16,625 bases of DNA from an uncultured Verrucomicrobiota bacterium. Lineage in GTDB: Bacteria > Verrucomicrobiota > Kiritimatiellia > CAIQIC01 > Lenti-01. Position 1 is the stretch's first letter. Each line of letters opens with the position of its first letter. Positions 7,188-14,052 of this stretch are shown in pieces. The position numbers and the translations under genes were made by a program. The notes beneath the pieces were generated by a model. It saw only the letters and a program-made list of their open reading frames with translations. It searched no databases and was not told the DNA's origin. The stretch spans positions 1-16,625 of the forward strand of contig CALKWZ010000038.1 of the NCBI GenBank assembly GCA_938003985.1, written 5' to 3'.

Positions 7188-8654
7188 TCATGGTTGCACG
7201 AACACGTGTGAATATACAGCCAAATCGATGTGCGTCACGTGGATCAAAGTCGTTTTTCCCGCCCGCAAGGTTACCGGGCCCGCCCACGCCGGACCGGAAC
7301 CGGCCAAGGCCACCTGCCGATCGCCGGGCTCCACGTAGGCGCTGAAGACCTGGACGTGCGCCGGCAGGGTCAGCCAACTGCGCAGATCGGCCTGTTCGGA
7401 AGCGAGGCTGTAGATCAGCACCGCCAATTCCACCAATTGGCCCGCGCTGCCGCCTTGGTCGTGCGCGGCCTTGGCCGCGGCGCCCTTGGCGACCGCCCGC
7501 ACGAGCTGCCGCGCCAGGATGCCCGGCATCTGCTCCGCCAGCGCCCGCGCCGCCAGCGCGCCGACGTTGCAGATCGGCGCCGTGGACGCCAGCGGCCGGC
7601 CGTCCAGCGCCACCCGGACCGGCGCCGCCGGCGGCACCGGCGCCGCGTAGGTCGGCAGCGCGATCATCCCGATCGAATCCGTCGAGGTCAGCGGATAGGG
7701 AATCGACATCTCGACCCGGGGCGGCACGAGCCCGTCTTCGAATACCACCACCAGCCGCGCCTTGTCCGCCAGCTTGTCGCTGCCGGCCGCCGGCATCTTC
7801 GCCGCGCGCGGGAACCGCCGCTCGTAGTCCTCGAGATCCTCGCGCATGCCCAGCCGCTTCGCCAGCCGCACCGCGTCCAGCTGCAGGAAATGGTTCTCCG
7901 GCGCGATTTCCAGCGCCTTCTTGACGTCGATGTACGCGTCGTTCAGCTCCCCCAGCATCTCCCAGATCACGGCCGACGTGAAAAACGTCGCCGCGTTCTG
8001 GAACGACGACTTGACCGCGCCGGCCGCCTGGTCGAGCCCGGCGTACACCGCGCCCAGATGCGGATCGCGCTCGTCGTCCGGCGCGACGTTTTCCGTTTTC
8101 GACTTGGCCTTCGCGACTTCCTTTTCGCGGCGCTGCAGGGCTTGCTCCTGTTCGCGGTTCGCGCGGCGCACTTCCACGCCCGCGCCCGTCAGGTCGCCCA
8201 GCGCCAGATAGTTCAGCGCCTGGTAATGGTGCGCCAGCGTGCGCTCGTAGGCCGGCACGGCGTAGGGGATCGTCTTGTCGTTCACCAGCACGGCGCCGCC
8301 TTGCGCCGCCGCGCCGCGCGCCGACACCACCGCCCGGTTGTCCAGATCCTCGATCGCCGCGAAGGCCTTTTCGAACGCGTCCCGCGACGCCTTGAAATCC
8401 CCCGCCAGCTGCGCCGTCCGGCCCCACTCCAGCGCGAACAGCGCGCCCGCGTTGCTTTTCTTCGCCCGTTTGCGGAACGTCTTCCGGTAGTCCGTTTGCT
8501 GCCCCGTCCGCAGCGGCCCCAACGTCGTCTGTTCCATGCCCAGCGGATAATGGTTGAACGTCCCGCACCCCGCCGCCGCCAGCGCCAACCCCGCCGCCAA
8601 AACCGTCCGGAGCCCCTTTTGCAGGTTGACTGAAATGGACCGGCCTTCCACCAT
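7188..8654 (-). CDS. COG3014-family lipoprotein, first gene of the LpoB/YcfL operon
   Basis: The 488-residue product begins MVEGRSISVNLQKGLRTVLA and has a lipobox LAAAGC with Cys30. Its middle is helical and TPR-like: GALFALEWGRTAQLAGDFKA continuing into a second helix, HHYQALNYLALGDLTGAGVE with the following VRRANREQEQ, and WEMLGELNDAYIDVKKALEI. The C-terminal part is beta-rich. This matches the COG3014 lipoproteins, whose genes, as I recall, sit near ycfL and lpoB in some gammaproteobacteria; their function is unclear. The frame is open far upstream, but the lipobox distance and the promoter make 8654 the best start. No Shine-Dalgarno site is visible; an extended -10 lies 9 nt upstream. tatD diverges with only 24 bases between start codons. 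Confidence 0.82.
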   Translation of the reverse strand: MVEGRSISVNLQKGLRTVLAAGLALAAAGCGTFNHYPLGMEQTTLGPLRTGQQTDYRKTFRKRAKKSNAGALFALEWGRTAQLAGDFKASRDAFEKAFAAIEDLDNRAVVSARGAAAQGGAVLVNDKTIPYAVPAYERTLAHHYQALNYLALGDLTGAGVEVRRANREQEQALQRREKEVAKAKSKTENVAPDDERDPHLGAVYAGLDQAAGAVKSSFQNAATFFTSAVIWEMLGELNDAYIDVKKALEIAPENHFLQLDAVRLAKRLGMREDLEDYERRFPRAAKMPAAGSDKLADKARLVVVFEDGLVPPRVEMSIPYPLTSTDSIGMIALPTYAAPVPPAAPVRVALDGRPLASTAPICNVGALAARALAEQMPGILARQLVRAVAKGAAAKAAHDQGGSAGQLVELAVLIYSLASEQADLRSWLTLPAHVQVFSAYVEPGDRQVALAGSGPAWAGPVTLRAGKTTLIHVTHIDLAVYSHVFVQP

Positions 8655-8663
8655 GGAACGGAA

Positions 8664-8672
8664 AGCATACCA
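8664..8672 (-). promoter_or_regulatory. Extended -10 promoter of the envelope operon
   Basis: TGGTATGCT on the minus strand is a TGn extended -10 with hexamer TATGCT, ending 9 nt before the ATG at 8654. A TTGACT at 8691-8696 could be a -35, but the 21-nt spacer is long, so the extended -10 is the stronger argument. Transcription would start within a few bases of the start codon. Confidence 0.45.
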
Positions 8673-8678
8673 CCGCCC

Positions 8679-9509
8679 ATGCCGCCGGACAGTCAAAATC
8701 TCGTTTGGATCGACGCCCACGCCCATCTGCAGGATCCGCGGCTGGCGCCGCACCTGCCGCAGGTCTTCGCGCGCGCCGCCGCCGCCGGCGTCGCCCGGGT
8801 CCACGTCGACGCCACCGGCGAAGCCGACTGGCCCGCCGTCGCCGCCCTCGCCGACGCCCAGCCCGGCGCGACGCTCGTCTCCTTCGGCGTCCATCCCTGG
8901 TTCATCCGCGACCGTTCCGCCCGCTGGCTGCAAAACCTGCGCGACGTCCTCGCGGCGCGGCCGGCCGGCATCGGCGAAATCGGCCTCGACGCCCGCCTGG
9001 AAGACGGGCTCGACGCCGACCGCGAAGCCGTCTTCCGCGCCCAGTTCGAGCTGTCCTACGAATTGGCCCTTCCGGCCAGCCTCCATTGCCGCGACGCGTG
9101 GGAACCCATGCTGAAAATCCTGTTGGCCGCCCCGCCGCATCCCGCCGGCCTCTTGATCCACGCCTACTCCGGACCGCCCGACGCCCTGCCCGCCCTCGCG
9201 GAAAAGAACGTCCATATTTCCTTCGGCGGCACCCTCACCCGGCCCCAGAACGTCCGCGCGCGCGAAAACGCCGCGCGCGTGCCCGCCGGCCGGTTTTTGC
9301 TCGAATCCGACGCCCCCGACCTGCCGCCGACGTTGCCCGCCGGCGCGGAACGGCATCTGGTCGGCGAAGACGGCAAGCTGCTCTCCGAACCCGCCTACGT
9401 CCCGCTGGCCGGCCGGCTTCTCGCCGAGGCGCGCGGAACCACGCCCGGCGCGATCGCCGCGGAAACCACCGCGACCGCGCGGCGGCTGTTCGCCAAGCTC
9501 TGGGCCTGA
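8679..9509 (+). CDS. tatD: TatD-family metal-dependent hydrolase / deoxyribonuclease
   Basis: TatD-family enzymes are cytosolic TIM-barrel metallohydrolases with DNase activity in characterised members. The 276-residue product has the metal ligands in order: H14 and H16 in IDAHAHLQD, E100 in GEIGLD, H136 in SLHCRDA, H161 in IHAYSG and D211 in LESDAPD. Length is normal for the family. GVHPWF (70-75) stands where GIHPH is more usual. It could be a YjjV/YcfH-like paralogue and not TatD itself; the symbol is a family-level call. It diverges from the envelope operon with a 24-base gap and converges with the pseudopilin gene. No good Shine-Dalgarno site is seen. Confidence 0.88.
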   Translation: MPPDSQNLVWIDAHAHLQDPRLAPHLPQVFARAAAAGVARVHVDATGEADWPAVAALADAQPGATLVSFGVHPWFIRDRSARWLQNLRDVLAARPAGIGEIGLDARLEDGLDADREAVFRAQFELSYELALPASLHCRDAWEPMLKILLAAPPHPAGLLIHAYSGPPDALPALAEKNVHISFGGTLTRPQNVRARENAARVPAGRFLLESDAPDLPPTLPAGAERHLVGEDGKLLSEPAYVPLAGRLLAEARGTTPGAIAAETTATARRLFAKLWA

Positions 9510-9565
9510 AAGGTCCATGCGGGACAAGTCGCGCCCCGCCCCCGATCCGTTACCGCTGCGCGCGC

Positions 9566-9621
9566 AAAGTTTCTACGTTCCACGTAAAACCGCGCGAAAG
9601 TTTTTACGTTCTACGTAAAAC
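9566..9621. repeat. Two direct copies of a 25-bp palindromic element, 31 bp apart
   Basis: Copies at 9566-9590 and 9597-9621 match at 23 of 25 positions; both differences are C to T. Each contains an exact core TACGT-N3-ACGTA (9574-9586 and 9605-9617), extended in the second copy to TTTTACGT-TCT-ACGTAAAA. The pair fills the AT-rich part of the 111-base gap between the convergent tatD and pseudopilin genes, and the last base touches the pseudopilin stop codon. The 31-bp spacing is about three helical turns. The GC-poor stem and context fit a protein-binding site or dispersed repeat better than a classical terminator, though weak RNA hairpins are possible in both directions. Confidence 0.7.
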
Positions 9622-10250
9622 TACCGCAGCGTGGACCAGGTGGCCCCGTTGCGTTCCTTGTAGCGGGCGATGACGCCGAGGCCGCCCGTTTTCTTGTACC
9701 AGGTGGAGGCCGCCAGCGGCGCCTGGTAGTTCAGCGGCTGCGCCGGATCCGTCCGCGGGCCCAGGCTCCAGACCGCCCAGGCCAGCCGGCTGTTGGGCGA
9801 ATCGTCGGCTTGGCCGCCCGCCGCCTGGCAGGACGGAAAATCGCTGGGCACCCAGACCGGATAGCGGTCGTCCTGCTTGGAGCCGTTCATCCAGTAGTTT
9901 TCCGGCGCGGCGTATTTGTAGGTGTCGCCCGGATGGAACGGATCTTCCAGGATCGTCGACGTGCCGGAGCGTTCGTTTTTCGGCAGATAGCCGCCGTCGG
10001 CCAGTTCCTGCGGCAATTGCAGCGAACGGCCTTTGTCCGCCGCGGCGCACGACGCCACCACCGGCGGATAGTGCCCGTGGTCGGTGCGGTACGCCTCCAG
10101 CGCCACTTCCACCGTCTGCAAATCCGCCACCACGCGCGCCACCCGGCCGCGCTCGATCGCGCCCAGCAGCGGCGGCGCCGCCAGCGCGGCCAGCAAGGCC
10201 AGCACCGCCAGCGCCGTCAGCAGTTCGATCAGCGAAAATCCGCGTTTCAC
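9621..10250 (-). CDS. GspG-like pseudopilin (type II secretion / type IV pilin-like)
   Basis: The 209-residue product begins MKRGFSLIELLTALAVLALL, a class III prepilin signal: basic leader KRG, cleavage before F5, glutamate at mature position 5, then a hydrophobic helix. The segment DLQTVEVALEAYRTDHGHYP and the later DPFHPGDTYKYAAP and WAVWSLGPRTDP follow the layout of the major pseudopilin GspG. It is longer than GspG (about 140), with an insertion carrying two cysteines (C68, C141). The start is a GTG that overlaps the upstream stop in GTGA, with AAGAAGG just before it, so translation is coupled. It is the third gene of the nikR operon. No other secretion genes are nearby. Confidence 0.85.
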   Translation of the reverse strand: MKRGFSLIELLTALAVLALLAALAAPPLLGAIERGRVARVVADLQTVEVALEAYRTDHGHYPPVVASCAAADKGRSLQLPQELADGGYLPKNERSGTSTILEDPFHPGDTYKYAAPENYWMNGSKQDDRYPVWVPSDFPSCQAAGGQADDSPNSRLAWAVWSLGPRTDPAQPLNYQAPLAASTWYKKTGGLGVIARYKERNGATWSTLR

Positions 10251-11323
10251 TCGGCCTTCTTGATCAAGCGGTATTCCCGGTTGCTCGCGACGCCGTCGTC
10301 TTCCACGACGATCATCCGGCGCGGCGTGACGTCCAGATCCTGCCAGTTCCCCGGCCCGCCGTCCGAGTATTGTACCACGTAGCCGTCGTAGTCGGACGAG
10401 AAGCTCACGGACGCGCCGCCCGCCGCGCTCCGGCCGAGGCTGATTTCCGGCCCGATTTCCTGCACGAACAGCTCGTAGCCGTTGGTGTTGCTGTTTTCCT
10501 GGTTCAGGATGCCCGTGGCCGAAAAGACGGTCGTCGTGGCGGGCGGATCGCCGAGGTCCGTCCGCGGCATGCGCAACGGGAAGAACCGCCCCTGGTCGTC
10601 CGTGACCGTGCAGATCCGGTCCGCCCAGTTGGTCTTGCCCCAGCCGTTGGTGCTCGTCAGCCGAATGCCGTCGAGGCGGATTCGCATGCCTTGCCAACGT
10701 TCGCCGCCGCGTTGCCGGTCGGGATCGAAAATCTGCGAACCGTCGGGATTCACCAGATCGGCCAGCGTCACGGCCTCGGCCTGCGGCAAGCCCACGTTGG
10801 CCTGGACCAAAACGACGTCGAAATCGTTCGAAGGGGTGATCCGGTGCCCCTCGTTGACGTTGCGCTTGCCGCCGCGGAAGAGCGCCTTGCGCGCCGTCAC
10901 CTCGATCAGGTCGCCCTTGCGGAACTTGCGGCCGTTGGCGTCGAACTGCACCCGCCGCATTTCGTTGGTCCATGCGGAGCCGTAGTCCTGGCCCGCCATG
11001 CCCATGGCCTGGTAGTTCTGCGCCATCCACAGCGCCGTGCCGCCGCGGTCGCCGCCCGTGCCCTGGAAGAACACCTGGAACTGGCCGCCCATGAGGTTCG
11101 AGGCCGTGGCGTCGGGGTTGTAGGAATAATCCAGCATTTCCTCGGGATCGTTCACGATCACGCCGCGGATCGCGAAGGGAAAGCTCGTCGAACTTTCCAC
11201 CCACGCCGTGTGGCCGGTGGAATTCACGGATTGCAGTTCCCAATGGGTCATGACCGAGGTTTGTCCGAACGCCGTCGCGACGCCCAGCGCCAGCAGACCC
11301 GCCATCCCAAGCAGCTTCTTCAT
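10247..11323 (-). CDS. Exported beta-rich protein of unknown function, second gene of the nikR operon
   Basis: The 358-residue product has a signal peptide (MKKLLGMAGLLALGVATAFG, cleavage near Q). The middle alternates strands and turns in a way that recalls secreted OB-fold proteins: QFQVFFQGTGGDRGGTALWM, KFRKGDLIEVTARKALF, GILNQENSNTNGYELFVQEI. The C-terminal segment GYVVQYSDGGPGNWQDLDV ending in NREYRLIKK resembles the fibronectin-like end modules common in exported PVC-group proteins. Both comparisons are inference. ATG at 11323 is preferred over the TTG at 11329 because AAGGA lies 6 nt before it; it follows the nikR stop by 2 nt. Its end overlaps the pseudopilin start. Function unknown. 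Confidence 0.82.
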   Translation of the reverse strand: MKKLLGMAGLLALGVATAFGQTSVMTHWELQSVNSTGHTAWVESSTSFPFAIRGVIVNDPEEMLDYSYNPDATASNLMGGQFQVFFQGTGGDRGGTALWMAQNYQAMGMAGQDYGSAWTNEMRRVQFDANGRKFRKGDLIEVTARKALFRGGKRNVNEGHRITPSNDFDVVLVQANVGLPQAEAVTLADLVNPDGSQIFDPDRQRGGERWQGMRIRLDGIRLTSTNGWGKTNWADRICTVTDDQGRFFPLRMPRTDLGDPPATTTVFSATGILNQENSNTNGYELFVQEIGPEISLGRSAAGGASVSFSSDYDGYVVQYSDGGPGNWQDLDVTPRRMIVVEDDGVASNREYRLIKKAE

Positions 11324-11325
11324 GC

Positions 11326-11766
11326 TCAATCCTTGTGTCCCGTCGCGGTGATCGTCAGTTTGGCGTGCTTCACGCCGCGCACGGCCGCCAGCTTGTCCGC
11401 CAGCGTCCGCACCTGGTCCGCCGGGCCGCGCACCACGAGCGTCTCCAGGCAGTCGTGGTGGCTCAAATGCACGTGCATGACCGACACGATCAGGCCTTCC
11501 GCGTCGTGCTGGAGGTCCGTCAGCTTCGCCTGCAGGTTGCGCGCGTGGTGGTCGTAGACCAGCGTGATCGTCCCGGCGATCTCCTGCTTGCCGCGCCGCG
11601 CGCGGTGCTCGACCACCGCGTCCCGCACCAGGTCCGCCACCAGGGCCGACCGGCTGGCCGCCTGCTTGTCCGCCACCAGGCGGTCCAGGTCCGCCGCCAG
11701 GCCGTTGGGCAGCGACAGGCTCAGCCTTGCAATGCCGGCCGCCGCCGTGTTATTACGAATATTCAT
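11326..11766 (-). CDS. nikR: Nickel-responsive ribbon-helix-helix regulator NikR
   Basis: NikR is a cytosolic tetrameric repressor that binds DNA when loaded with Ni(II). The 146-residue product has an N-terminal ribbon-helix-helix (strand RLSLSLP, 14-20, then two helices) and a C-terminal ACT-like domain. All four nickel ligands of E. coli NikR (H76, H87, H89, C95) are present in register: H87, H98, H100 and C106 in QHDAEGLIVSVMHVHLSHHD and the following Cys. The start ATG lies 7 nt downstream of a -10-like CATTAT with no Shine-Dalgarno site. An inverted repeat of the NikR type covers the start codon, pointing to autoregulation. No nickel transporter genes are beside it; instead an exported protein and a pseudopilin follow in the same operon. 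Confidence 0.92.
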   Translation of the reverse strand: MNIRNNTAAAGIARLSLSLPNGLAADLDRLVADKQAASRSALVADLVRDAVVEHRARRGKQEIAGTITLVYDHHARNLQAKLTDLQHDAEGLIVSVMHVHLSHHDCLETLVVRGPADQVRTLADKLAAVRGVKHAKLTITATGHKD

Positions 11767-11777
11767 ATTGGTAATAA
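11750..11777. promoter_or_regulatory. Candidate NikR operator in the nikR/lipoprotein divergent gap
   Basis: TTATTAC (11750-11756) and GTAATAA (11771-11777) are exact inverted 7-mers separated by 14 bases. The form matches the Geobacter-type NikR site GTGTTAC-N13/14-GTAACAC more closely than the E. coli site GTATGA-N16-TCATAC. The left arm lies in nikR codons 4-6, the spacer holds the nikR ATG, and the right arm overlaps the nikR -10 and the region just before the lipoprotein start. Occupancy could repress both genes. Confidence 0.65.
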
Positions 11778-11801
11778 TGCCATGAAAAACGGTTTTCTCA
11801 A
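11774..11801 (-). promoter_or_regulatory. nikR promoter, probably leaderless
   Basis: On the minus strand, TTGAGA (11796-11801), a 16-nt spacer and CATTAT (11774-11779, preceded by TGG) form a sigma70-like promoter. The -10 ends 7 nt before the nikR ATG, so transcription would begin at or next to the start codon. The promoter lies inside the 5' end of the divergent lipoprotein gene. Confidence 0.5.
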
Positions 11802-12390
11802 GTTTATTCTGCCCTGGGCGCTGCTGGGCGCCTGCGCCCGCGCGCCCGACCCCGCCGCCGCGTACTTCCTCGCGCAAGCCCGCGGCGATTCCGAGTTGCG
11901 CATCGCCGACGCCTACAAGTGGCTGTTCCACGCGACGCGCGGCGGCGAACACGCCGTCGAAAACGAAACGGCCGTCCGGCTTTGGCTCGACCGGGAATGG
12001 CAAACGCTCGGCCCGCCGCAACCCGGCGAGCCGCTGTGGACGCCGCTGACCGCCGACGGCCGCATCGGCCGCCTGAACCTGCGCCCCTACCGCGCGCAAG
12101 GCGGCGATCCCGCCGCCCTGCTCGCCGCGTTTCTCGCCGGGGCGGAAGCCTTCGCGGCCGATCCCGCCCGCTTCCGCCGCGCCTGGAACGCCCTCGGCCG
12201 CGAACTGGAGCAGCAACCCGGCGGCCACCTGACCGCGGCGGAATGGCGGCGCTTCGACCGGGATATGCGCGCCCGCGGCTACCCCGCCTGCCACCACAGT
12301 CCCGAATACGAACAGGCGCGCCAGCCCGCCTACCGCGTGCTTACGGCCGTGGAAGCCCGAAAACTCACGGATGGGCTCCCGCCCTTTTGA
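11782..12390 (+). CDS. Lipoprotein of unknown function, divergent from nikR
   Basis: The 202-residue product begins MKNGFLKFILPWALLGACAR, a short basic N-terminus, hydrophobic stretch and lipobox LGAC with Cys18. The mature part contains AYKWLFHATRGGEHAVENE, RLNLRPYRAQGG and, near the C-terminus, ARGYPACHHSPEYEQAR. I do not recognise a named family, though the combination of a GEHA segment with an LNLRPY segment looks like a conserved uncharacterised protein and not a chance frame. His and Cys residues (HATRGGEH, CHH) could bind metal; this is speculation. Its start lies 15 bases from that of nikR, under the same inverted repeat. A possible promoter is TTGCAA (11727-11732), N18, TATTAC (11751-11756). 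No Shine-Dalgarno site is seen. Confidence 0.8.
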   Translation: MKNGFLKFILPWALLGACARAPDPAAAYFLAQARGDSELRIADAYKWLFHATRGGEHAVENETAVRLWLDREWQTLGPPQPGEPLWTPLTADGRIGRLNLRPYRAQGGDPAALLAAFLAGAEAFAADPARFRRAWNALGRELEQQPGGHLTAAEWRRFDRDMRARGYPACHHSPEYEQARQPAYRVLTAVEARKLTDGLPPF

Positions 12391-12399
12391 CCATTTCAG

Positions 12400-12427
12400 T
12401 TGCGATTTTCCCCGCCCGTTGTAGGTT
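12400..12427 (+). promoter_or_regulatory. Possible eno promoter
   Basis: TTGCGA (12400-12405), a 16-nt spacer and TAGGTT (12422-12427) give a weak sigma70-like pair about 63 nt before the enolase start. The -10 fits only the TAnnnT pattern. The 99-base gap between the lipoprotein stop and eno holds no other visible element apart from the eno ribosome binding site. Confidence 0.3.
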
Positions 12428-12489
12428 TCCTTTTCATAGCCCGCCCAGGCGGTCGGCCAGATCAGAGTTTCAACAAAAGGAGAAAACGC

Positions 12490-13758
12490 ATGTTCCAGAT
12501 CCAATCCATCCACGCCCGCGAAATCCTCGATTCCCGCGGCAACCCCACCCTCGAAGCCGACGTCGTCCTGGCCAGCGGCGTGCTCGGCCGCGCGGCCGTG
12601 CCCTCCGGCGCCTCCACCGGCGAAAACGAAGCCATCGAATTGCGCGACGGCGACGCCAAGCGCTATCTCGGCAAAGGCGTGCTCAAGGCCGTCAAGAACG
12701 TCAACGGACCCATCGCCAAGGCCCTCGCCGGCCTGGATGCCCGCGACCAGAAGGCGGTCGACGACGCCCTGCTCAAGCTCGACGGCACCGAGACCAAGTC
12801 CAAGCTCGGCGCCAACGCCATGCTCGGCGTTTCCATGGCCGTGGCCCGCGCCGCCGCCAACGCCCTCGAAATCCCCCTCTACCGCCACCTCGGCGGCCTC
12901 AACGCCCACGTCCTGCCCATCCCGATGATGAACATCATCAACGGCGGCGCCCACTCCGACGCCCCGATCGACGTGCAGGAATTCATGATCGTCCCGCGCG
13001 GCGCCAAGACCTTCGCCGAAGGCCTGCGCATGGGCACCGAAGTCTTCCACGCCCTCAAGAAGATACTCAAGGGCCGGAAGCTTTCCACCGCCGTCGGCGA
13101 CGAAGGCGGCTTCGCCCCCGGCCTCGCCAGCAACGTCGCGGCCCTCGAAGTCCTCGTCGAAGCCATCGCGGCTGCCGGCTACCAGCCCGGCCGGGACGTC
13201 TTCATCGCCCTCGACGTCGCCGCCAGCGAGTTCTTCGACGCCAAGACGAAGAAGTACACGCTGCACAAGAGCGACCAGTCCGTGAAGTCCGCCGCCGACA
13301 TGGTCGCCATGTACGAAGGCTGGTGCAAGAAGTTCCCGATCGTCTCCATCGAAGACGGCTGCGCCGAAGGCGACTGGGACGGCTGGAAGCTCCTGACCGA
13401 CAAGCTCGGCCCCAAGGGCATCCAGCTCGTCGGCGACGATCTGTTCGTCACCAACGTCAAGTTCCTCCAGAAGGGGATCGACCGGGGCGTCGCGAACTCG
13501 ATCCTGATCAAGGTCAACCAGATCGGCACCGTCTCCGAGACGCTGGCCGCCATCGACCTCGCCAAGCGCCACGGCTACACCAACGTGATCAGCCACCGCT
13601 CGGGCGAGACCGAGGACAGCTTCATCGCCGACCTCGCCGTCGCCGTCAACGCCGGCCAGATCAAGACCGGTTCCCTCAGCCGCACCGACCGCATCTGCAA
13701 GTACAACCAGCTCCTCCGCATCGAAGAGGAACTGGGCAACGCCGCCGTCTACGGCTGA
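12490..13758 (+). CDS. eno: Enolase (phosphopyruvate hydratase)
   Basis: Enolase converts 2-phosphoglycerate to phosphoenolpyruvate in glycolysis, in the cytosol. The 422-residue product has the family length and motifs: PSGASTGENEAIELRDGD (38-55), catalytic E205 in GDEGGFAP, magnesium ligands D242 (ALD), E288 (SIEDG) and D317 (GDDLF), catalytic K341 in LIKVNQIGT, and SHRSGETED (368-376). AAGGAG with 7-nt spacing fixes the start at 12490; the open frame upstream is not enolase. Two local departures are GENEA where GEHEA or GEFEA is usual, and CAEGDWDGW after SIEDG where an LxExDWxGW form is common; neither touches a catalytic residue. It is a single-gene unit closed by a strong terminator. 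Confidence 0.97.
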   Translation: MFQIQSIHAREILDSRGNPTLEADVVLASGVLGRAAVPSGASTGENEAIELRDGDAKRYLGKGVLKAVKNVNGPIAKALAGLDARDQKAVDDALLKLDGTETKSKLGANAMLGVSMAVARAAANALEIPLYRHLGGLNAHVLPIPMMNIINGGAHSDAPIDVQEFMIVPRGAKTFAEGLRMGTEVFHALKKILKGRKLSTAVGDEGGFAPGLASNVAALEVLVEAIAAAGYQPGRDVFIALDVAASEFFDAKTKKYTLHKSDQSVKSAADMVAMYEGWCKKFPIVSIEDGCAEGDWDGWKLLTDKLGPKGIQLVGDDLFVTNVKFLQKGIDRGVANSILIKVNQIGTVSETLAAIDLAKRHGYTNVISHRSGETEDSFIADLAVAVNAGQIKTGSLSRTDRICKYNQLLRIEEELGNAAVYG

Positions 13759-13810
13759 GCCGCCACCTCCGAGACCCCCACCCCCTTGCGGGGCGGGTGA
13801 ATCAGGTCTT

Positions 13811-13840
13811 CCCCTGCCGCCCCGCGGCAGGGGATTTTTT
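13811..13840 (+). terminator. Rho-independent terminator of eno
   Basis: A perfect 10-bp stem (CCCCTGCCGC at 13811-13820, GCGGCAGGGG at 13824-13833) with a 3-nt CCC loop is followed by ATTTTTT. It lies 52 bases after the enolase stop. A weaker C-rich/G-rich hairpin occurs just before it, around 13774-13798. Confidence 0.9.
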
Positions 13841-13857
13841 GCGCCCGCCGATTCCGG

Positions 13858-13887
13858 TTGCGCCCGCCTTCCGTCCGGGCATATATT
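13858..13887 (+). promoter_or_regulatory. Promoter of the ankyrin-CBM gene
   Basis: TTGCGC (13858-13863), an 18-nt spacer and TATATT (13882-13887) form a plausible sigma70-type promoter just downstream of the eno terminator. Transcription would start near 13894, leaving a leader of about 130 nt before the ankyrin start at 14022. Confidence 0.5.
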
Positions 13888-13920
13888 CGGTCAAAGTTCG
13901 CCACCCGCGAGGAAAACCGC

Positions 13921-14052
13921 ATGCTCGGCGTCGCCATCGTCGGACCGCTCCTTGGCGTACCGTGTTCCAATGCCGACCAATCGACAACATCCAGCAACCA
14001 AAATAAAACGGAAATATCGTCATGCCATTCGCAATTCTCCGGCTGGGACTAA
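13921..14052 (+). CDS. Possible 43-residue upstream ORF overlapping the ankyrin gene
   Basis: This small frame starts MLGVAIVGPLLGVPCSNADQ and ends at a TAA at 14050-14052, 31 nt inside the ankyrin gene in another frame. Its ATG has a better ribosome binding site (GAGG, 8-nt spacing) than the ankyrin gene's own ATG. The first third is hydrophobic. Its later codons are much less GC-rich than the rest of the window (ACA, AAT, AAA, ATA), so it may be a leader peptide that feeds ribosomes to the downstream start, or simply chance. The surrounding 14-kb pattern gives no homologue to compare. Confidence 0.3.
   Translation: MLGVAIVGPLLGVPCSNADQSTTSSNQNKTEISSCHSQFSGWD

Noticed and set aside
4482..7345. 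Long plus-strand frames opposite the envelope operon
   Set aside because: They oppose genes with signal peptides, lipoboxes, ribosome binding sites and recognisable families (LpoB, PEGA). The shadow products show no motifs.
9566..9621. Ordinary rho-independent terminator for tatD or the nikR operon
   Set aside because: The stems are AT-rich and short with bulges, and two near-identical direct copies are not typical of a terminator. Termination is not excluded but is not the best reading.
12400..12489. Riboswitch or structured leader before eno
   Set aside because: Only about 60 nt separate the weak promoter from the start, with no extended stem set or anti-terminator arrangement visible.
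11919..14006. 695-codon plus-strand frame overlapping the lipoprotein and eno
   Set aside because: It runs through eno in another frame and through the eno terminator, and is extremely arginine- and proline-rich.
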